Positions 1 through 5,369 of a stretch of DNA of 5,369 nucleotides are shown here, in pieces (position 1 is the stretch's first letter; each line of letters starts with the position of its first letter). The DNA comes from Nitrosomonadales bacterium. GTDB taxonomy: Bacteria; Pseudomonadota; Gammaproteobacteria; Burkholderiales; Methylophilaceae. Where the stretch lies: positions 1 through 5,369 of the forward strand of contig JABHXS010000165.1 of NCBI GenBank assembly GCA_018657165.1, in the 5' to 3' direction. The translations under genes and the position numbers were made by a program. A model generated the notes under the pieces. The model had not been told where the DNA came from. It saw only the letters and a program-made list of their open reading frames with translations, and did no database searches.

Positions 1-489
1 AAATCCTGCTAAATCATACTCATCGTCAAGGTACATGCCTGGCATTTCTGCAGTTTCACCACCAACTAAAGAACATTTTGCTAATTTGCACCCATCACTG
101 ATTCCCTTGATAACTTTTTCTGCAATTTTTGTATTTAATTTTCCACAAGCATAATAATCTAGGAAAAATAAAGGCTCAGCCCCTTGAACGATAATATCGT
201 TGACGCACATTGCAACCAAATCTTGTCCAATGGTGTCATGTTTATTAAGCTCAAATGCTAATTTGAGCTTTGTTCCTACGCCATCGGTACCGGAAACTAA
301 AACGGGATTATTTATATGCTCTGGCATCTCAAACATGGACCCAAAGCCACCTAAACTACCTAAAACTTCTTTTCTAAAAGTAGATTTTGCATATGGCTTA
401 ATTTTATCGATTAGATTATTTCCAGCCTCAATATCCACTCCGGAATTCTTGTATGTGATAGGGTTTTTTTTGGGTTTATTTTGAGACAA
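1..489 (-). CDS. purM: Phosphoribosylformylglycinamidine cyclo-ligase (AIR synthetase), N-terminal part, 3' end outside window
   Basis: PurM catalyses the ATP-dependent closure of FGAM to aminoimidazole ribonucleotide, the fifth step of de novo purine synthesis, in the cytoplasm. The visible 163 codons are about half of the family's usual ~345 residues. The reading frame aligns throughout with E. coli PurM from memory: YKNSGVDIEAGN (13-24), the glycine-rich GSLGGFGSMFEMP (44-56), the hallmark VSGTDGVGTKL (65-75), DTIGQDLVAMCVND (85-98), QGAEPLFFLDYYACGKL (102-118) and SLVGGETAEMPGMY (140-153). These cover the N-terminal PurM-type domain that forms the dimer barrel and part of the ATP site. 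The start is taken as TTG at 489-487. A TAA lies in frame three codons upstream, and the first in-frame ATG is codon 52, inside conserved sequence, so an ATG start is excluded. An AAGGA box lies 10 nt upstream. Codons 7-9 contain a run of eight A residues. The gene is divergent from hda, a pairing known in beta- and gammaproteobacteria. The truncation is only the window edge. Confidence 0.97.
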   Translation of the reverse strand, partial: MSQNKPKKNPITYKNSGVDIEAGNNLIDKIKPYAKSTFRKEVLGSLGGFGSMFEMPEHINNPVLVSGTDGVGTKLKLAFELNKHDTIGQDLVAMCVNDIIVQGAEPLFFLDYYACGKLNTKIAEKVIKGISDGCKLAKCSLVGGETAEMPGMYLDDEYDLAGF

Positions 490-580
490 TTTGTTTTAAT
501 CCTTATTAGATTAGTGAAGTTAAGTATAGTAAGATTTTAACTTAATTTTTACTCAATAGGCACATGACACTTAGGTAATA
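490..580. promoter_or_regulatory. Divergent purM/hda intergenic region with likely back-to-back promoters
   Basis: These 91 bp must hold the start signals for both purM (leftward) and hda (rightward). On the plus strand, TATAGT at 525-530 is a fair -10 for hda, but no convincing -35 lies 16-18 bp upstream. On the minus strand, TTGAGT (complement of 553-558) could be a -35 for purM with only weak -10 candidates. A 7-bp inverted repeat, AAGTTAA (517-523) and TTAACTT (537-543), sits in the middle and could bind a regulator or be chance in AT-rich DNA. I see no clear PurR-type palindrome. The hda Shine-Dalgarno is AGG at 573-575, 5 nt before its ATG. The promoter assignments are weak. Confidence 0.3.
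500..504 (-). promoter_or_regulatory. Ribosome binding site of purM supporting a TTG start
   Basis: On the minus strand this reads AAGGA and ends 10 nt before the TTG at 489. The spacing is at the long end of normal. Together with the in-frame TAA inside the spacer, it fixes TTG as the start of purM. Confidence 0.6.
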
Positions 581-1177
581 ATGGAACAACTTTTATTAAA
601 TATACATTTCTCCTCAGAGAAGTCGCTTGAAAATTTTGTAATTGGTAATAATTATGAAACTATCAGTACTATAAAAAAATTTCTTAACGAAACAAATATA
701 CAATTTTTGTACTTATGGGGTGTTGAAGGATCAGGAAAATCGCACCTATCTGAAATAGTTAAAAAAAATAATATTTTAGTTATAGAAGATATTGAGACTA
801 AAAATAATATCGCACAAATTGAAGCATTTAACCTATTTAACGATTGTAAAGAAAAAAACAAAAAACTGTTTATAACTGGTGCTAACTCACCAAATAATAT
901 GGGCTTACGAAACGATTTAGCAAGCAGGCTTAGCTGGGGTCTTGTATATCAAATTAAAGCATTAACAGATAGTGAAAAAAAATTAGCTTTATTAAATCAT
1001 GCTAGACAGAAAGGGATGTCACTTAACATTAAAGTCATTGAATATTGTATGAGGTATTTAAAAAGGGATCTGCACTATTTAATTGCAACGCTTGATGCGT
1101 TAGACAACTGGTCCTTAAAAACAAAAAAACTAATCACTATTCCACTTCTAAAAAAACTCCTTGCTGAAAAAGACTAA
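581..1177 (+). CDS. hda: DnaA regulatory inactivator Hda (compact form)
   Basis: Hda is a DnaA-like AAA+ protein that, bound to the DNA-loaded beta clamp, triggers hydrolysis of DnaA-ATP after initiation and so prevents re-initiation. Visible motifs in this 198-residue protein are: an N-terminal clamp-binding-like QLLLNI at 3-8; Walker A GVEGSGKS at 47-54; Walker B ILVIED at 65-70; sensor I ITGAN at 98-102; box VII LRNDLASRLSWG at 109-120, with R116 at the arginine-finger position; and a sensor II region RYLKRDLHYLIATLDALD at 158-175 (R162), followed by the typical ITIPLLKKLL tail. There is no DNA-binding domain IV, which separates it from DnaA. It is shorter than E. coli Hda (about 233 residues), mainly because only 10 residues separate Walker A from Walker B instead of about 40. 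The ATG at 581 follows an AGG box at 573-575 and places the clamp motif at the very N-terminus, as expected. It is divergent from purM and convergent with ahpF, 7 bp away. Confidence 0.9.
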   Translation: MEQLLLNIHFSSEKSLENFVIGNNYETISTIKKFLNETNIQFLYLWGVEGSGKSHLSEIVKKNNILVIEDIETKNNIAQIEAFNLFNDCKEKNKKLFITGANSPNNMGLRNDLASRLSWGLVYQIKALTDSEKKLALLNHARQKGMSLNIKVIEYCMRYLKRDLHYLIATLDALDNWSLKTKKLITIPLLKKLLAEKD

Positions 1178-1184
1178 GCAAATG

Positions 1185-2735
1185 TTAATGTCTTATTAGA
1201 TAATCAAAGGCGCCTAAAGCTGCTTTTGCCCCCTCGCCCATCGCTATGATGATTTGTTTATAAGGGGTAGTAGTAACATCCCCTGCTGCAAAGACGCCTG
1301 GCATTGATGTTTCTCCATGATCGTTTATTTCTATTTCACCGTATTGACTTAATTTTATGTCATCTTTAACCCAATCACTATTTGAAACCAAACCAATCTG
1401 AATAAACACAGCCTCAATATCTATCTTTTTTTCTCTATCATGTTCTCTATCTGTATAAACCAAGTGGGTCACTTTATCTGACCCACCAATTTCATTGGTT
1501 TTAGCATTCACTATTATCTCTATATTATCCAGGCTCTTTAATCTATCAATCAATACTTGGTCTCCATTCAGCTCCGAAGCAAACTCTAAAATAGTTACAT
1601 GTTTAACAATGCCAGCTAAATCGATTGCGGCTTCAATACCCGAATTGCCCCCACCAATCACAGCTACATTTTTTCCTTTAAATAATGGGCCATCACAATG
1701 AGGACAATAAGCTACCCCCTTGCCTCTATAATCATGCTCTCCGGGAACTCCTAATTCCTTCCAGCTAGCACCCGTCGCGACAATAACTGATTTAGATTTG
1801 AGGATACCTCCACTTTCAAGATAAACTTCAAATAATGAATCATTATTTTTTACAATTCTTTTTGCTTTCTGCACATTAATTACATCAACATCATATTCCT
1901 TAACATGTTCCTCGAGTGCCTTAACTAATTTTGGACCTTCAGTTTTTTGTACAGAAATAAAATTTTCTATGCCAAGTGTATCCATTACCTGCCCTCCAAA
2001 TCGCTCAGCAATAATTCCAGTTTTAATACCTTTTCTAGCCGAATAGATTGCTGCTGAAGCACCGGCTGGTCCTCCACCAACAATAAGGACATCGAATAGC
2101 TCTTTTTGAGTTATTTGCTCTGCCTTTTTTTCAGCAGAATTTGTATCAATCTTATTTATAATCTCTTCTAATTCCATCCTGCCTTGCCCAAATTCATTAT
2201 CATTTAGAAAGACCGTCGGGACTGACATTATCTTTTTCCTTTTAACCTCATCTTGGAATAATGCGCCATCTATCATACAGTGGCTAATGTTAGGGTTTAA
2301 CAGCGATAAAATATTTAAAGCCTGCACAACATCTGGGCAGTTATGGCAACTTAAAGAAATAAAGGTTTCAAAAACAAAATTACCCTCGATATTTTTTATT
2401 TGGCCAATTAAATCTTCTGAAATCTTTAAAGGATGATCACCAACTTGTAATATAGCTAACACAAGCGATGAAAATTCATGACCTAAGGGAATCCCAGCAA
2501 ATTGAATGCCCGTTGATTCATTAGGTTTGTTTATTTTAAAAGATGGAGTTCTTTCGTCAGTATCTTTGTGAATATTTAAAGATATTTTTTCCGTCATTTC
2601 TGTTAATTCAGCCAATAGCTCACTCATATTTGCTGAAGCTTCACTTTCGTCTATGAATGCATCAATCACAATGCTAGTCTTTAGATTCACTAGGTATTGA
2701 TTTAATTGAGCTTTAATCTCGCCTGAAAGGGACAT
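1185..2735 (-). CDS. ahpF: Alkyl hydroperoxide reductase subunit F (NADH-dependent flavoprotein reductase of AhpC)
   Basis: AhpF moves electrons from NADH via FAD and two dithiol pairs to oxidised AhpC in the cytoplasm. The 516 residues match the family's full length (521 in E. coli). Residues 1 to about 197 are the tandem thioredoxin-like N-terminal domain carrying the donor pair CHNC (C130, C133) and a cis-Pro loop SVPTVF at 171-176. After a short linker, residues from about 213 to 516 are the thioredoxin-reductase-like part. They show the FAD-binding IVGGGPAGASAA (218-229), the redox pair CPHC (C344, C347), the NADH-binding VIGGGNSGIEAA (359-370) and the FAD motif FAAGDV (482-487). The N-terminal domain distinguishes it from plain TrxB. 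The start is ATG at 2735-2733, with AGGA (complement of 2743-2746) 7 nt upstream. It is second in the ahpC-ahpF operon, 62 bp after ahpC, and that gap holds a strong hairpin. Its stop is 7 bp from the end of convergent hda. All catalytic cysteines are present. Confidence 0.98.
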   Translation of the reverse strand: MSLSGEIKAQLNQYLVNLKTSIVIDAFIDESEASANMSELLAELTEMTEKISLNIHKDTDERTPSFKINKPNESTGIQFAGIPLGHEFSSLVLAILQVGDHPLKISEDLIGQIKNIEGNFVFETFISLSCHNCPDVVQALNILSLLNPNISHCMIDGALFQDEVKRKKIMSVPTVFLNDNEFGQGRMELEEIINKIDTNSAEKKAEQITQKELFDVLIVGGGPAGASAAIYSARKGIKTGIIAERFGGQVMDTLGIENFISVQKTEGPKLVKALEEHVKEYDVDVINVQKAKRIVKNNDSLFEVYLESGGILKSKSVIVATGASWKELGVPGEHDYRGKGVAYCPHCDGPLFKGKNVAVIGGGNSGIEAAIDLAGIVKHVTILEFASELNGDQVLIDRLKSLDNIEIIVNAKTNEIGGSDKVTHLVYTDREHDREKKIDIEAVFIQIGLVSNSDWVKDDIKLSQYGEIEINDHGETSMPGVFAAGDVTTTPYKQIIIAMGEGAKAALGAFDYLIRH

Positions 2736-2750
2736 AAAAAAATCCTAAAA

Positions 2751-2789
2751 GGTTACTAGTTAGACAATATTTTTGCCCAACTAGTAACC
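2751..2789 (-). terminator. Strong intercistronic hairpin with T-tract between ahpC and ahpF (attenuator or mRNA-stabilising element)
   Basis: Perfect 11-bp arms GGTTACTAGTT (2751-2761) and AACTAGTAACC (2779-2789) flank 17 nt. In the ahpCF transcript the stem can continue with G-U, G-C, G-U, C-G, A-U and A-U pairs to about 17 bp, closing on a 5-nt AAAUA loop. On the transcript's 3' side come UUUU, then AGGA (the ahpF Shine-Dalgarno), then seven U before the ahpF AUG. The shape is that of a Rho-independent terminator with an interrupted U-tract. It begins 8 nt after the ahpC stop codon. A leaky terminator or a 3' end protecting ahpC mRNA would both give more AhpC than AhpF, which is the stoichiometry the system needs. 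The structure is read directly from the sequence; its role is inference. Confidence 0.75.
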
Positions 2790-2797
2790 AAATAACT

Positions 2798-3367
2798 CTA
2801 AATTTTTCCCACTAAATCTAGTGATGGCGTTAATGCCTCGTCACCTGGTTTCCAAGAAGCGGGGCAGGCTTGATTTGGATTTGCTGCAATATGTTGTGCT
2901 GCCTGAACCTTTCTTACAAGGTCGGCAGCTGAACGACCAATGCCCAAATCATTGACTTCAGCTGTTTTAATAATCCCTTCTGGGTTTATAATAAATGTCC
3001 CCCTCAAAGCCAATCCTTCCTCCTCAATCATCACATCAAAGTTTCTTGAAATGGTTCCTGTTGGATCTCCTATCATCGGAAATTTTATTTTTTTAATTGT
3101 CTCAGAGGTGTCATGCCAAGCTTTATGCGTAAAGTGTGTATCCGTAGATATTGCATAGACTTCCACACCCATTTTTTGTAACTCCTCGTAATGATCAGCA
3201 ATATCACCCAGCTCTGTAGGGCAAACGAACGTAAAATCAGCCGGATAAAAAACAACTGCAGACCATTTCCCTTTTAGATCAGCTTCGGTTACCTCGATAC
3301 CTCCTTTTTCGCTATGAAATGCAGTAGCCTTAAAGGGCTTTACTTCTGTGTTTATAAGTGAAGACAT
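2798..3367 (-). CDS. ahpC: Alkyl hydroperoxide reductase subunit C (2-Cys peroxiredoxin)
   Basis: AhpC reduces H2O2, organic peroxides and peroxynitrite, and is the main scavenger of endogenous peroxide in many bacteria. The 189-residue product is nearly the E. coli length (187) and matches it over its whole length. It has FYPADFTFVCPTEL (40-53) with the catalytic P42, T46 and peroxidatic C49, then STDTHFTHKAWH (74-85), MIGDPTG (98-104), the active-site arginine R122 in LRGTF, the resolving cysteine C168 in ACPASW and the C-terminal SLDLVGKI typical of enterobacterial-type AhpC. I place the start at ATG 3367-3365 rather than the ATG two codons upstream (3373-3371). AAGGA at 3378-3374 abuts the upstream ATG with no spacer but lies 6 nt from the chosen one, and the product then begins MSSLINTEV like E. 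coli MSLINTKI. It is the first gene of the ahpC-ahpF operon and is preceded by its own promoter and an OxyR-like site. Confidence 0.98.
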   Translation of the reverse strand: MSSLINTEVKPFKATAFHSEKGGIEVTEADLKGKWSAVVFYPADFTFVCPTELGDIADHYEELQKMGVEVYAISTDTHFTHKAWHDTSETIKKIKFPMIGDPTGTISRNFDVMIEEEGLALRGTFIINPEGIIKTAEVNDLGIGRSAADLVRKVQAAQHIAANPNQACPASWKPGDEALTPSLDLVGKI

Positions 3368-3373
3368 GTTCAT

Positions 3374-3378
3374 TCCTT
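3374..3378 (-). promoter_or_regulatory. Ribosome binding site of ahpC (decides the start codon)
   Basis: On the minus strand this is AAGGA. An ATG at 3373 touches it directly, while the ATG at 3367 is 6 nt downstream, which is normal spacing. It therefore favours the 189-residue form of AhpC over the 191-residue form. Confidence 0.8.
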
Positions 3379-3394
3379 TTTTGGTTAAAAAGTT

Positions 3395-3423
3395 ATTATA
3401 ATTTAGCAGTTTTGCTTAGTATA
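3395..3423 (-). promoter_or_regulatory. Likely sigma-70-type promoter of ahpCF
   Basis: Reading leftward, TATACT (complement of 3418-3423) is a poor -35 box (three of six matches to TTGACA). Exactly 17 bp later comes a perfect TATAAT -10 (complement of 3395-3400). Transcription would start near 3388, giving a leader of about 20 nt that contains the AAGGA ribosome binding site. A strong -10 with a weak -35 is what an activator-dependent promoter looks like, and the OxyR-like site begins on the next base upstream. A second reading, with TATACT itself as the -10, is possible but has no -35. Confidence 0.6.
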
Positions 3424-3462
3424 ATTTTATCTTAAAATAATTGTGATAAGTAAAACTTATCA
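3424..3462 (-). promoter_or_regulatory. OxyR-like two-unit operator upstream of ahpC
   Basis: The distal unit reads GATAAGTTTTACTTATC on the minus strand and is a perfect 8-bp dyad over 3444-3462. It differs at three positions from the classic OxyR unit GATAGGTTNAACCTATC. Exactly 7 bp after its ATAA-N7-TTAT core lies a second, weaker unit, ATTT-N7-AAAT (3424-3438), itself a 6-bp dyad. Known OxyR tetramer sites are ATAG-N7-CTAT-N7-ATAG-N7-CTAT, so the 7-7-7 spacing is reproduced. The site touches the weak -35 of the ahpC promoter, as expected for an OxyR activator site. The palindrome overlaps the stop codon of the upstream protease gene and could also act as a weak AT-only terminator. No oxyR gene is in the window, so the regulator's identity is inferred. 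Confidence 0.6.
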
Positions 3463-4881
3463 TTTATTGTTTGTGTAAATTTGACGCTCTCTTTGAAATT
3501 GCTTTAATCTTGATTCAACTCTTGATTTTTGATAAAAATCACCATCATTGGCCTTAATAGCCAGGTCCATCCTAATAATAGCCTCTTGAAGATTAAAATT
3601 ATAGTAAGCTGCCTCTGCTAAATTCTCATATTGCAATAATTTCTTACCTTGGTTTGAGTAGCCTTTTGCAAATAATTTATACAGGATAGGATCATTAGAG
3701 AATCTTCGTACATTTTTTTTCAAAAGTTTAATTGCTTTTTCTGTCTCTTGAGTTTTTAAATATAAATCTGCAAGACCATAAACAAAAGATCGGTTAGATG
3801 GGTAATAATTTAAATTTTCTTCGTAAAGTTTTTTTGCTTCTGTGAATTTTTTTATTTTTGTTAAATAATTTATATAAAGTTGGCTTGTCATTGGATTTGT
3901 TTTTTGATTATCAAATAACCACTGTATTTGTTCTTGCGATTTTTCAAATTCATTATTCATTAAATAAATATAAGCTAATGCAAACCTCTCCTCACCTTCA
4001 TTAATATATATTTTGTTTTTAATATTTTCCTCTAAAATATTTTTTGTATCACTCCTATCTCCTAATAGCGCCTTTAATTTACCTTTTACGTAATGAAATG
4101 TTTGGCTATCTATTCTTTGTTTGTAAGGAAAATCTTTCAATCGACTCTCTATATCATTTATTCGACTACTTGTTATAGGGTGGGTTTGTAAAAAAGCTGG
4201 TGCCGCCCCACCCGAAAACTGATTAGCTTTCTTAAGTGTTTCAAAAAAATCACGGGCGCCTCTAACGTCAAAGCCAGCATTATTTAGCGTTTGAATTCCA
4301 ACTCGATCTGCTTCTTTTTCGTTCTCTCTTGTGAAATCAAGTGCGCCTTGAACTGAGCCTGCTGAGGCTCCCGCCATTGTAGTGCTTGCAAGTTGTGGAT
4401 TTGATCTGGCTAATAAAAGCGCAATTGCCATAACAAAAGTTGATTGATACGAAGCCCTTTCCTGCTGTGCTAGGAATCTTGATATATGTTTTTGGTTAAT
4501 ATGGGCAATCTCATGACTTAGGACGCTAGCTAATTCTGACTCTGAATTAGCTGCAAGAAACAAACCAGTATGAACACCTATAACTCCTCCCAGCATAGCA
4601 AAAGCATTTATTGATGAATCATTTACAATAAAAAACTCAATTCTTTTTGTAGGGTCTGTACTTACATTGATTAACCTTCTTGCCAATAAATCAAGATAAT
4701 CTTTAATTTCAATGTCCCGAATAATGCTGTCGCTTTGATTGACTTGAAATAAAATTTGCCTTCCAATAAAAATTTCATCATTTTCACTTATTTTTGACGA
4801 GCTATAGTCCCCTAATTCAGGAAGATTGTTAGCTAATACAAAATGACTAAAGAAAATAAATATTAGTAGAATTTTTCTCAT
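3460..4881 (-). CDS. bepA: Periplasmic M48 metalloprotease with TPR domain, BepA/YfgC type
   Basis: BepA-type proteins work in the periplasm on outer-membrane biogenesis, helping LptD maturation and degrading stalled outer-membrane proteins. The 473 residues (487 in E. coli BepA) begin with a signal peptide: positive MRK, a hydrophobic core, and a likely cut after VLA at residue 17. There is no lipobox. The protease domain covers roughly 30-250. The zinc motif is HEIAH (H123, E124, H127) in VLSHEIAHINQKH, and the third ligand is probably E190 in ENEKEADRVG. H234 in LQTHPITSSR corresponds to the regulatory His-switch residue of E. coli BepA (H246). A hydrophobic loop (about 148-158) follows the active-site helix, as in the family. 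Residues from about 260 to 455 form the helical TPR domain. The start ATG gives a complete signal peptide but has no clear Shine-Dalgarno. It is divergent from moaC, with 50 bp between, and ends 92 bp before ahpC. The exact orthologue could be a BepA-like paralogue such as LoiP/YcaL, but the TPR domain favours BepA. Confidence 0.85.
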   Translation of the reverse strand: MRKILLIFIFFSHFVLANNLPELGDYSSSKISENDEIFIGRQILFQVNQSDSIIRDIEIKDYLDLLARRLINVSTDPTKRIEFFIVNDSSINAFAMLGGVIGVHTGLFLAANSESELASVLSHEIAHINQKHISRFLAQQERASYQSTFVMAIALLLARSNPQLASTTMAGASAGSVQGALDFTRENEKEADRVGIQTLNNAGFDVRGARDFFETLKKANQFSGGAAPAFLQTHPITSSRINDIESRLKDFPYKQRIDSQTFHYVKGKLKALLGDRSDTKNILEENIKNKIYINEGEERFALAYIYLMNNEFEKSQEQIQWLFDNQKTNPMTSQLYINYLTKIKKFTEAKKLYEENLNYYPSNRSFVYGLADLYLKTQETEKAIKLLKKNVRRFSNDPILYKLFAKGYSNQGKKLLQYENLAEAAYYNFNLQEAIIRMDLAIKANDGDFYQKSRVESRLKQFQRERQIYTNNK

Positions 4882-4931
4882 ACATTGATATTATCATTGT
4901 AAATATTATTTATATAGCAAAGAAAAAATTG
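4881..4931. promoter_or_regulatory. Divergent bepA/moaC intergenic region with a 21-bp near-palindrome
   Basis: About 50 bp separate the two start codons, so any promoters overlap. A near-perfect dyad covers 4881-4901: half-sites TACATTGATA and TATCATTGTA around a central T, with 9 of 10 pairs matching. It lies immediately upstream of the bepA ATG, so it may be an operator, or a hairpin in the bepA leader that replaces or hides a ribosome binding site. Plus-strand TTGATA (4885-4890) resembles a -35, and TATTAT (4904-4909) or TATATA (4911-4916) resembles a -10, but the spacings (13 or 20 bp) are poor. On the minus strand, GATAAT (complement of 4889-4894) is a possible bepA -10 without a good -35. 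Confidence 0.35.
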
Positions 4932-5369
4932 ATGTTTTCTCATATTGATGCAAATGGTAATGCCAAAATGGTTGATGTAACAAAGAAAGGTGATACCTTA
5001 AGAGAGGCTATTGCTATGGGCTCTATAACTCTCAATAAAGAAATTATAAAGGCTATCATAGAAAATAAAAATAAGAAGGGTGATGTGTTATCAACATCGA
5101 AAATTGCAGGTATTCAGGCGGCAAAAAAAACAGCTGATTTAATCCCGTTGACACATAATTTAAACCTAACCAAAATTGCCATTGATTTTTCTATTGATGA
5201 AAAAAATTATGTGATTAATTGTGAAGGCTTAGTTAGATGTTTAGGTAAAACAGGGGTTGAAATGGAGGCACTAACTGCCGTTTCTGTTGCCTTACTGACT
5301 GTTTATGATATGTGTAAGTCTTTCAGTAAAAATTTAGTTATTTCTAAAATCATGTTACTCAAAAAGTCT
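4932..5369 (+). CDS. moaC: Cyclic pyranopterin monophosphate synthase MoaC, C-terminal end outside window
   Basis: MoaC converts 3',8-cyclo-7,8-dihydro-GTP, the product of MoaA, into cyclic pyranopterin monophosphate, the first stable precursor of the molybdenum cofactor. The open frame runs 146 codons to the window edge; the family is about 158-161 residues, so roughly a dozen are missing. It matches E. coli MoaC from HIDANGNAKMVDVT (4-17) onward. Residues corresponding to known active-site positions are present: R24, K49 in KKGDV, H75, E110 and E112 in GKTGVEMEALTA, and D126 and K129 in YDMCK. One oddity is that the usual CHP around the catalytic histidine is T74-H75-N76. The ATG at 4932 puts FSHID at the N-terminus as in homologues. 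A TTG codon directly precedes it, and only a weak purine-rich stretch (4920-4928) precedes the start. It is divergent from bepA. Confidence 0.95.
   Translation, partial: MFSHIDANGNAKMVDVTKKGDTLREAIAMGSITLNKEIIKAIIENKNKKGDVLSTSKIAGIQAAKKTADLIPLTHNLNLTKIAIDFSIDEKNYVINCEGLVRCLGKTGVEMEALTAVSVALLTVYDMCKSFSKNLVISKIMLLKKS

Noticed and set aside
464..471. Run of eight A/T near the purM start as a frameshift or slippage site
   Set aside because: The frame stays open and matches PurM on the far side, and upstream of the run only the TTG-initiated frame makes sense, so there is no sign of a frameshift.
200..484. Plus-strand open frame of 94 codons
   Set aside because: It lies fully antisense to conserved purM sequence and its product has no recognisable features.
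517..543. Inverted repeat AAGTTAA/TTAACTT as a PurR or DnaA-related operator
   Set aside because: It does not resemble a PurR or DnaA box, and 7-bp AT-only arms are expected by chance in such DNA.
652..861. Minus-strand open frame of 69 codons
   Set aside because: It is antisense to the AAA+ core of hda, whose motifs prove the plus strand is coding.
1495..1701. Plus-strand open frame of 68 codons
   Set aside because: It is antisense to the CPHC and NADH-binding region of ahpF.
2940..3158. Plus-strand open frame of 72 codons
   Set aside because: It is antisense to conserved ahpC sequence.
3365..3373. ATG at 3373 as the ahpC start (191 residues)
   Set aside because: It abuts the AAGGA box with no spacer; the ATG at 3367 has a 6-nt spacer and matches the family N-terminus.
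3444..3462. Dyad after bepA as a Rho-independent terminator
   Set aside because: The stem is 8 bp and almost all A-T, with no continuous T-run after it; an operator fits better, though a weak terminating effect is not excluded.
1..5369. A novel defence, mobile or biosynthetic system
   Set aside because: All complete genes belong to well-known housekeeping families, and no CRISPR repeat, transposase, integrase, att site or unexplained long ORF was seen.

Overview
The window comes from a low-GC bacterial chromosome (roughly one third G+C by eye) with short intergenic gaps. The gene set and protein style point to a gammaproteobacterium or betaproteobacterium. A streamlined betaproteobacterium of the aquatic Methylophilales/OM43 type is my best guess, based on the Hda N-terminus and the 'YLWG' before its Walker A motif, the purM/hda divergent pair and the AT-rich compact layout. 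That assignment is inference, not something the sequence proves.

Layout, left to right. The 5' part of purM (purine synthesis) runs leftward off the window edge and starts at a TTG codon. Divergent from it is hda, encoding a small DnaA-like AAA+ protein that inactivates DnaA through the sliding clamp. Convergent with hda, only 7 bp away, is the leftward ahpC-ahpF operon, encoding the peroxiredoxin AhpC and its dedicated flavin reductase AhpF. Upstream of ahpC on the same strand is a periplasmic M48 metalloprotease with a TPR domain (BepA/YfgC type). Divergent from that, moaC (molybdenum cofactor synthesis) runs rightward off the window edge, lacking only its last residues.

How the parts work together. 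AhpF takes electrons from NADH through FAD and two CxxC pairs and passes them to AhpC, which reduces H2O2 and organic peroxides. The control DNA of this operon is the most informative non-coding part of the window. In front of ahpC there is a perfect -10 box, a poor -35 box and, directly next to it, a two-unit palindromic site with OxyR spacing that overlaps the bepA stop codon. Between ahpC and ahpF there is a strong 39-nt hairpin followed by a T-tract, which probably reduces ahpF expression relative to ahpC.

This is an ordinary core-genome region. I see no mobile element, CRISPR array, tRNA, rRNA or evident novel system. The points worth a second look are the OxyR-like operator, the intercistronic hairpin, a compacted Hda lacking about 30 residues between Walker A and Walker B, a near-palindrome in front of bepA, and a Cys-to-Thr change beside the catalytic His of MoaC.
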